Made by a program: the position numbers and the translations under genes. A stretch of 10,592 nt of DNA from an uncultured Lachnospiraceae bacterium (GTDB lineage: Bacteria > Bacillota > Clostridia > Lachnospirales > Lachnospiraceae), in the NCBI GenBank assembly GCA_958444395.1, contig CAUCOL010000026.1, positions 1-10,592 on the forward strand, in the 5' to 3' direction. Position 1 is the first letter of the stretch. Every line of letters begins with the position of its first letter. Under the pieces are notes generated by a model. That model searched no databases and had not been told where the DNA came from. It saw only the letters and a list, made by a program, of their open reading frames with translations. Shown here piece after piece: positions 5,841 through 10,592 of this stretch.

Positions 5841-6875
5841 TTAATCACCATAAATATGCACTCTGTTTCTGCCCTCGTTTTTCGCTTCATACAATGCCTG
5901 GTCTGCCTGCCGTACAAAGGTCTTGTACCCTCCTCCGGTATAGCTCGTCACCCCAATCGAGATCGTAACCGGACAGACCTTGCATGCCTCTTTCTCGATC
6001 CGGCAGCGTATCTGTTCCGCCCGGCGCACTGCACGTTCTAACGGTTCGTTGACCAGAACCAGGAACTTCTCACCGCTCCAGCGTAAAAGATAATGCGGAA
6101 CATCCAGCTGGTCTGCTGCCAGATTCACAACTTCCTTTAACACGACATCCCCCGCATCATGTCCATACGCATCATTCACTGCTTTAAACAGATCGATATC
6201 AAACAAAAAGAGCGACAGTTCCCCCTGTGCAAAGCATTGGAACCGTCCTTTCTCATCAATGATCCTTTCGATGATATTCCGGTTATAAATACCGGTCAGC
6301 TGATCGTGAAATGCACTCTCCTCCAGCATCTTCTTCGCCTGATACTGGTACATGTAAGAACGTTCCACTGCCCAGTCTACAATACAGATCCCGACATAAA
6401 ACGGAATCCCGAGGATCAGCATCATCGCAAATTCCGGATAATGCAGAAATGTATTGGCTATCCCTATGTCTACAAAGATCAGTCCGGTCAGCAGCATACT
6501 CCACTCCGCCGGAGCCGCAAAACCGAAAAAGATAAAGACAGACATGATAATGATAAATCCATCACTCGCAAATGTCAGATCCGGAAGATACCAACATGCC
6601 CAGATCGTGCACCACATAATACTGTGCGCCGCCAGATAAGACATTGGCACCATGATACGGTAATCACGCACATGTGCATTGACGATCATAAAAAGCACAA
6701 ACGGAATCAGGATCGCCGTCCGTGCCTGGATCGTCGTCGTGTTGATCTCATTAAATATGTACCAGTCTGATACCACATAACTGATGGATGACAGACAGCA
6801 TGCGATCACGATCCACATATTCATCGTCCGATAATATTCAAACTTCGATTGATAAAATTGTCTGTTTTTTTCCAT
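5841..6875 (-). CDS. Membrane-anchored GGDEF protein with degenerate SGEKF signature
   Basis: A 344-residue protein whose first about 170 residues hold five or six hydrophobic segments (roughly 20-38, 52-67, 74-96, 104-121, 126-144, 148-166). A GGDEF domain follows at about 185-342, with D191-Q-L-T-G-I-Y-N-R, FDIDLFKAVND and YGHDAGD intact. The signature reads S267-G-E-K-F271: Lys replaces the conserved fourth acidic residue, so catalytic activity is uncertain. The RxxD inhibitory site is absent (DVPH instead). The membrane part matches no sensor domain I recognise. The ATG at 6875 has only a weak AAAGA ribosome site. It is transcribed away from the LytTR regulator and towards the cellulase, 128 bases upstream of the latter, so co-transcription is possible unless the hairpin at 5740-5767 stops it. 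Confidence 0.9.
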   Translation of the reverse strand: MEKNRQFYQSKFEYYRTMNMWIVIACCLSSISYVVSDWYIFNEINTTTIQARTAILIPFVLFMIVNAHVRDYRIMVPMSYLAAHSIMWCTIWACWYLPDLTFASDGFIIIMSVFIFFGFAAPAEWSMLLTGLIFVDIGIANTFLHYPEFAMMLILGIPFYVGICIVDWAVERSYMYQYQAKKMLEESAFHDQLTGIYNRNIIERIIDEKGRFQCFAQGELSLFLFDIDLFKAVNDAYGHDAGDVVLKEVVNLAADQLDVPHYLLRWSGEKFLVLVNEPLERAVRRAEQIRCRIEKEACKVCPVTISIGVTSYTGGGYKTFVRQADQALYEAKNEGRNRVHIYGD

Positions 6876-6949
6876 ATTCTTTTGTAAATGCCTGATGACA
6901 CTTGTTTCCCTTTCTCTTTTTGGTTAGTAGAAAACCACATACTGTTTTA

Positions 6950-6958
6950 ATTATATCA
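6950..6958 (-). promoter_or_regulatory. Extended -10 promoter of the membrane GGDEF gene
   Basis: The minus strand reads TGATATAAT, a perfect -10 hexamer with the TGn extension, about 75 bases ahead of the ATG. Only a poor -35 (TATAAA, 16-base spacing) is present, as expected for extended -10 promoters. It diverges from the LytTR regulator promoter about 30 bases away. Confidence 0.6.
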
Positions 6959-6985
6959 CAAATTTGATATTTTTATAGTAATTTT

Positions 6986-7014
6986 TTGTCATTTTTGCTA
7001 ATTTATGTTACACT
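6986..7014 (+). promoter_or_regulatory. Promoter of the LytTR regulator operon
   Basis: TTGTCA (6986-6991, 5/6) is followed after 17 bases by TACACT (7009-7014, 4/6) carrying a TGn extension at 7006-7008. Transcription would start near 7021. Just downstream are two direct GTTGTA hexamers (7016-7021 and 7024-7029) after a related GTTACA (7007-7012), a possible activator or repressor site. A GTATA-GAAT-TATAC inverted repeat (7038-7051) lies in the leader. Confidence 0.6.
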
Positions 7015-7084
7015 CGTTGTAAAGTTGTATCGATTCAGTATAGAATTATACCGTACCATATTTTATACAAAGGAGCCTGAACGT

Positions 7085-7816
7085 GTGATACAGATTGCTA
7101 TTTGTGACGATGAACCAGACGAGCTGCAGACCCTGACCATCCTGTTACAGGAATATACAGCAGAGCAGAACATTCTGATAAAGATCCATACCTTTGAAAA
7201 TGGATTTTCTCTGTTGGACGCTATGGATCAGGGACAACCGTTTGATATCGTGATTCTTGATATTATGATGCCCGGCGAAAACGGAATCGACATCGCCAGA
7301 CAGATCCGAACCGGTAATCAGGAGGTAGAACTGGTTTTCCTGACCTCTTCCCCGGAATATGCCCTGGAAAGCTATGAGGTGCATGCACAGAATTATCTGG
7401 TTAAACCGGTCGCCAGAGAACGCTTTTTCTCTGCGATGGATCACCTGATGCAGCAGCTGGAGCAAAGGGATACCTCCAGTATGATCGTCTACACTGACCA
7501 GAAGCAGTACATCCGTATATTATATTCCAAGCTGGTTTACGCAGAGGCTATGCATAAATCCGTCAACCTGTACCTTGCCGACGGATCCATGATCTGTGCG
7601 ATCATGACCTTTACCAATCTGCTGACACTTCTGACATCACGATCTGATTTCATCCGTCCGCACCGCTCCTACGTGGTGAATATGAATTATATACGAAACG
7701 TATCCAAAACAGAGATCTGCCTGCTCTCCGGAACGAGCATTCCTCTGTCCCGAAATAATTATACAGCCGTATCCGGTCAGTTTTTAAATTTTGCATTTTC
7801 AGATTCCTTCCATTAA
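7085..7816 (+). CDS. LytTR-family (AgrA/LytR-type) response regulator
   Basis: A 243-residue two-domain transcription regulator. The receiver domain (about 2-125) shows D8-D9, phospho-acceptor D59 in VILDIMMPG, T87 and K107 in LVKP, so all key phosphorylation residues are present. The LytTR DNA-binding domain (about 132-240) shows IRILYSKLVYAEAMHKSVNLY and FIRPHRSYVVNMNYI. The start is taken as the GTG at 7085, directly before IQIAICDDE, with AAAGGAG nine bases upstream. The frame is open back to 6986, but that codon is the TTG of the promoter's -35 box. No sensor kinase is in the window, so the partner must lie elsewhere. The next gene follows after 39 bases with no terminator, suggesting an operon with the G3E protein and the hemerythrin protein. 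Confidence 0.93.
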   Translation: MIQIAICDDEPDELQTLTILLQEYTAEQNILIKIHTFENGFSLLDAMDQGQPFDIVILDIMMPGENGIDIARQIRTGNQEVELVFLTSSPEYALESYEVHAQNYLVKPVARERFFSAMDHLMQQLEQRDTSSMIVYTDQKQYIRILYSKLVYAEAMHKSVNLYLADGSMICAIMTFTNLLTLLTSRSDFIRPHRSYVVNMNYIRNVSKTEICLLSGTSIPLSRNNYTAVSGQFLNFAFSDSFH

Positions 7817-7830
7817 AAAAAATCTGAACA

Positions 7831-7858
7831 GGAAAGAGAGATGAAATAACATAACATG
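7831..7858 (+). promoter_or_regulatory. Minimal Met-Lys-stop ORF before the G3E gene
   Basis: ATG-AAA-TAA at 7841-7849 is preceded by AGGA seven bases upstream. The next in-frame ATG, at 7856, begins the G3E protein but has no ribosome site of its own at normal distance; the purine run ends 15 bases before it. Ribosomes may load at the two-codon ORF and restart six bases later. This is an inference from spacing alone. Confidence 0.4.
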
Positions 7859-8818
7859 ATTCAGATTGATCTTATCACCGGATTTCTCGGATCCGGCAAA
7901 ACCACATTTATTAAAAAATATGCCGGTTACCTGATGCAGCATGGTCTTTCCATCGGTATTCTGGAAAACGACTTTGGTGCTGTCAATGTTGACGCAATGC
8001 TGCTGCAGGATATTCTGGGTGAACACTGTACATTGGAGATGGTTTCCGGCGGCTGTGATGCAGACTGCCATCGCCGCCGTTTCAAAACGAAACTGATCGC
8101 CATGGGGATGTCCGGATATGACCGGGTACTGGTAGAACCATCCGGCATCTTCGACATGGATGAATTCTTTGATGTCCTGCATGAAGATCCCCTGGAACGC
8201 TGGTATACGATCGGCAATGTGATCACGATCGTCGATGCGGGACTGGAGTTTTCTCTCTCCGATGCCTCTGAATACCTTCTGATCTCTCAGGCATCTAAGG
8301 CAGGCACCCTCCTTTACAGTCATACTCAGGAGGTACCACCGGCACAGCTGACCGCCGTACAGCAGTACCTGAACGGATTATATGACAAATTTCACTGTGA
8401 ACGTTCCCCCTATCAGACCGTACTCACAAAGGACTGGACGTATCTGACGGATACCGATTTTGCCGGCATCCTCTCTTCTGGCTACTTTGCCGCCGAGATG
8501 CCAAAACTCTGGTTTGACAGCCGGGAGACCTACGACAGCCTGTATTTTATGAATCTGCCGCTGTCTGTCACATATTTAAAGGAATCCGGTCAGAAGATCC
8601 TGAACGATCCATCCTGTGGCAGGGTCTTTCGTATCAAGGGATTCTGCCGGCAGACGGACGGACAATGGTTTTCCATCAATATGACGAAGCAGACCATGTG
8701 TGTCGAACCGATTGTCAATGGACAGGCGATCCTGATCGTGATCGGGGAAGGCTTGCATCAGGATGCCATCGAAGCCTACTGGGAACCTTCCAGGCCAACA
8801 CCGGACAACGAAACATGA
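7856..8818 (+). CDS. CobW-like G3E-family P-loop protein with altered signatures
   Basis: A 320-residue relative of the CobW/UreG/HypB P-loop proteins, which often insert or deliver metals. The Walker A loop GFLGSGKTT (9-17, K15) is intact. ENDFGAVNVDAMLL (37-50) and VEPSGI (93-98) are recognisable family segments. The usual CxCC metal-site motif after SGG is replaced by C67-D-A-D-C71-H. The guanine-specificity NKxD region appears as S155-H-T-Q158, so GTP binding is doubtful. The C-terminal part (about 230-310) corresponds loosely to the CobW C-terminal domain. The protein lies between the LytTR regulator and the hemerythrin gene (32 bases to the latter), apparently in one operon. A role in metal handling for the diiron hemerythrin is possible but unproven. 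Confidence 0.85.
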   Translation: MIQIDLITGFLGSGKTTFIKKYAGYLMQHGLSIGILENDFGAVNVDAMLLQDILGEHCTLEMVSGGCDADCHRRRFKTKLIAMGMSGYDRVLVEPSGIFDMDEFFDVLHEDPLERWYTIGNVITIVDAGLEFSLSDASEYLLISQASKAGTLLYSHTQEVPPAQLTAVQQYLNGLYDKFHCERSPYQTVLTKDWTYLTDTDFAGILSSGYFAAEMPKLWFDSRETYDSLYFMNLPLSVTYLKESGQKILNDPSCGRVFRIKGFCRQTDGQWFSINMTKQTMCVEPIVNGQAILIVIGEGLHQDAIEAYWEPSRPTPDNET

Positions 8819-8850
8819 TAATATATTATTAGAAATAGAATGGAGGATAT

Positions 8851-9693
8851 ATGTACGAATTTACAGAAGATTGTTACACACATATTGTAGAAATTGATAA
8901 AGAGCATCAGCAGTTATTTGAAACATTAAATGATGCGATTGCACTGACGCAGACCACCGATGACGTGACTTCCATTACGAAGAATCTGCTATCCCATCTG
9001 CAGCAATATGCTTCTACACACTTTGCACACGAAGAAGCCTACATGGAGCAGACAAATGATCCGGAGCTTCCACTGCAGCGCAGAGAGCATGCGGCATTCA
9101 CCAAAAAGGTGACGGAATTTACTCCGGACACTTCTTCGGCTAAGGCTGCCCGTGCGTCCCTGCAGGAGCTTTTGGAATACATGGTACGCTGGCTTTACCA
9201 CCACATCCTCAGCAGTGATATTCTGATCGGAAAAATGCAGCCGGAAGGATCCACCGAAGATCCCTTTGCATTTACCTACAAATACAGAACAGGAATCACA
9301 CTGGTAGATAATGAACACGCACGCCTTTTTGAGATCATCCGTGAAACAAATGACCTGATCCATGAAGAATTTCTGCACGATAAATATGACGAGATCATGC
9401 ATCTGCTGGCAGAATTGCGTGACTATACAAAACAGCACTTCAGCGATGAAGAAGAACTGATGAAGCAGATTAATTATCCCGGTCTGGATGCGCAGGTTCG
9501 CGCACACACGGCATTTGTAGACCGTCTGGTGCATCTGGATCTGTCCGAGCTGGATGAAATGGACAACAACCAGCAGGAATACCTGCTTAATCTTATCCAT
9601 TTTCTGTTAGACTGGCTCTCCAACCATATCCTGGGTGCCGATAAAAAAATCGGCGAATATATCGCCGAACATCATATCTCACTGCATTCCTGA
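8851..9693 (+). CDS. Tandem bacteriohemerythrin (two diiron domains)
   Basis: A 280-residue cytoplasmic protein made of two hemerythrin-like four-helix domains (about 5-130 and 143-275), roughly twice the usual bacteriohemerythrin length. Domain 1 ligands are H19, H57-x3-E61, H80, H118-x4-D123. Domain 2 ligands are H156, H196-x3-E200, H219, H259-x4-D264. In both halves the first His of the canonical HxxxH pair is Gln (Q76 and Q215), so one iron would lack its usual ligand. Hemerythrins bind O2 reversibly at a diiron site and serve in oxygen sensing, storage or protection, here presumably in an anaerobe. The ATG at 8851 has GGAGG four bases upstream. It is the last gene of the probable operon, followed by a chain of small hairpins and a strong terminator. 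Confidence 0.93.
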   Translation: MYEFTEDCYTHIVEIDKEHQQLFETLNDAIALTQTTDDVTSITKNLLSHLQQYASTHFAHEEAYMEQTNDPELPLQRREHAAFTKKVTEFTPDTSSAKAARASLQELLEYMVRWLYHHILSSDILIGKMQPEGSTEDPFAFTYKYRTGITLVDNEHARLFEIIRETNDLIHEEFLHDKYDEIMHLLAELRDYTKQHFSDEEELMKQINYPGLDAQVRAHTAFVDRLVHLDLSELDEMDNNQQEYLLNLIHFLLDWLSNHILGADKKIGEYIAEHHISLHS

Positions 9694-9775
9694 CCGAGCC
9701 GGTCTGCTACTCTTTTCCTCACGTATGAGGGACTTTGACATAGCCTGTATGTCATCACACAATTGCTTATGCAAT
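9692..9775 (+). other. Chain of four short perfect hairpins after the hemerythrin gene
   Basis: Four consecutive inverted repeats follow each other: GACCG-agc-CGGTC (9692-9704, over the stop codon), CCTCA-cgta-TGAGG (9717-9730), GACATA-gcctg-TATGTC (9737-9753) and ATTGC-ttat-GCAAT (9762-9775). The terminator stem comes next. They could form a structured 3' end. A TTGACA at 9735-9740 with CACAAT 17 bases later could also start a short RNA of about 60 bases ending at the terminator, but this is speculative. Each stem alone is short enough to arise by chance. Confidence 0.35.
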
Positions 9776-9783
9776 CCTATCAA

Positions 9784-9831
9784 AAAAACCGGGCTGCATC
9801 ACACGAAAACCTGTGATACAGCCCGGTTTTT
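9784..9831. terminator. Strong bidirectional terminator
   Basis: AAAAACCGGGCTG (9784-9796) pairs with CAGCCCGGTTTTT (9819-9831). After a C/A mismatch the stem continues with ATCACA/TGTGAT to a small A-rich loop. A-run and T-run flanks make it work on both strands, ending the hemerythrin operon on plus and the CMD-cupin gene on minus. It overlaps the last two bases of the CMD-cupin stop codon. Confidence 0.92.
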
Positions 9832-10592
9832 AGTACAGTTTGCCGTATTCTTCATCGGATACCGGCTCAAGCCATTCGTTAGAGCCTTCTTCGCCCGGTA
9901 TTTCTACTGCCAGATGGCTGAACCAGCTGTCAGGGGCAGCTCCGTGCCAGTGTTTTACCCCTACCGGAATATTAATGCAGTCACCCGGATGCATTTCGAC
10001 CGCTTCTTTTCCCTCTTCCTGATAATAGCCACGACCTGCTACGCAGACAAGGATCTGTCCGCCACCGCTCTTGGCATGATGTACATGCCAGTTATTTCTG
10101 CAGCCCGGCTCAAAGGTTACATTAAAGATTCCGACCTGCTCTGTCGAAACCGGTGCCAGATAACTCTGACCGGAAAAATACTGTGCAAAACCATCGTTTG
10201 ATGCTCCGATTGGAAATACCATAGATTTTGCATGCGCACGCATTGCCGGATCCTCATATGGAAGATCCCCTTCTGCGTCCTCCCATACCTCTTTTGCAAG
10301 GTTAAAGACTGCCCATCCCTTTGGCCAGCCTGCATAAAATGCAACATGTGTGATCACGGCTGCGATTTCCCTCTGTGTCACACCATTATCCTTTGCATTC
10401 TGCAGATGAAATTTTAAAGAAGAATCTGTGATGCCGGAAGCCATCAATGCAACCACCGTAATAATACTTCTGGTCTTTACATCAATATCCTCGTTGTTCC
10501 AGTTCTCACCAAAAAGAACATCATCATTAAAATGTGCAAACTCCGGTGCAAATGTACCGAGTGCATTTCTTCCTGCTGTCTGTACGATCTTA
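9830..10592 (-). CDS. CMD-cupin fusion protein (5' end outside the window)
   Basis: About 253 C-terminal residues are visible and the reading frame stays open to the right edge. The frame upstream of the GTG at 10456 continues the domain (TAGRNALGTFAPEFA, then VKTRSIITVVALMASG), so the GTG is internal. The N-terminal part is a carboxymuconolactone decarboxylase/AhpD-like domain with EIAAVITHVAFYAGWPKG; the redox Cys pair of AhpD is absent. The C-terminal part is a cupin with WHVHH (His residues within 10076-10087) and IPVGVKHWHG; the usual metal-binding Glu of cupin motif 1 appears to be Gln (GGGQILV). Such fusions are widespread in anaerobic Firmicutes but poorly characterised, so I assign no substrate. 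It converges with the hemerythrin operon across a shared terminator. Confidence 0.9.
   Translation of the reverse strand, partial: KIVQTAGRNALGTFAPEFAHFNDDVLFGENWNNEDIDVKTRSIITVVALMASGITDSSLKFHLQNAKDNGVTQREIAAVITHVAFYAGWPKGWAVFNLAKEVWEDAEGDLPYEDPAMRAHAKSMVFPIGASNDGFAQYFSGQSYLAPVSTEQVGIFNVTFEPGCRNNWHVHHAKSGGGQILVCVAGRGYYQEEGKEAVEMHPGDCINIPVGVKHWHGAAPDSWFSHLAVEIPGEEGSNEWLEPVSDEEYGKLY

Noticed and set aside
6159-6770. Plus-strand open frame of 203 codons opposite the membrane GGDEF gene
   Set aside because: His/Arg-rich with no recognisable domain; the minus strand encodes clear membrane segments and a GGDEF domain.
7800-7826. Terminator between the LytTR regulator and the G3E gene
   Set aside because: The CAGATT/AATCTG inverted repeat is only six pairs with no T-run following, so it does not break the operon.
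7799-8323. Minus-strand open frame of 174 codons opposite the G3E gene
   Set aside because: It spans the junction of two plus-strand genes, and the plus strand has Walker A and other family motifs.
8819-8850. Separate promoter for the hemerythrin gene
   Set aside because: A TATATT string is present at 8822-8827, but no acceptable -35 hexamer lies 16-18 bases upstream.
8989-9600. Minus-strand open frame of 203 codons opposite the hemerythrin gene
   Set aside because: Composition reflects the reverse complement of a coding gene; the plus strand carries complete diiron ligand patterns twice.

Overview
The window looks like chromosomal DNA from a gut-type Firmicute of the Lachnospiraceae group (Roseburia, Coprococcus or Agathobacter-like). 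This is inferred from moderate GC content, strong AGGAGG-type ribosome binding sites, sigma-A-type promoters, a lysine-rich BIG2 domain on a secreted GH5 cellulase, and GGDEF, hemerythrin and CMD-cupin proteins typical of these anaerobes. No tRNA, rRNA, CRISPR array, transposase or phage gene is visible.

Layout from left to right. A ZIP-family metal transporter (minus) has a long imperfect palindrome just upstream that looks like a metalloregulator operator. Next is a soluble GAF-GGDEF diguanylate cyclase (minus). Its 5' leader is a compact array of four hairpins bounded by two identical 16-base repeats, the most unusual structure in the window. An adenosine/adenine deaminase-family gene (plus) follows, with a near-consensus promoter and a non-canonical active-site motif. 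A hairpin terminator separates it from a convergent secreted GH5 cellulase (minus). Upstream of the cellulase, on the same strand, is a membrane-anchored GGDEF protein with a degenerate SGEKF signature.

Divergent from that gene is a probable three-gene plus-strand operon: a LytTR response regulator without a kinase, a CobW-like G3E P-loop protein with altered GTPase signatures, and a protein made of two fused hemerythrin domains. A run of small hairpins ending in a strong bidirectional terminator separates it from the right-edge gene, a CMD-cupin fusion (minus) that runs off the window.

Themes: two cyclic-di-GMP synthase-type genes, one on each side of a secreted polysaccharidase, suggest signalling near a carbohydrate-use function. 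The operon combines transcriptional control, a possible metallochaperone-type P-loop protein and diiron O2-binding domains, which suggests metal or oxygen handling. These functional links are inferences. The domain and motif assignments were read from the sequence by eye, with no database search.
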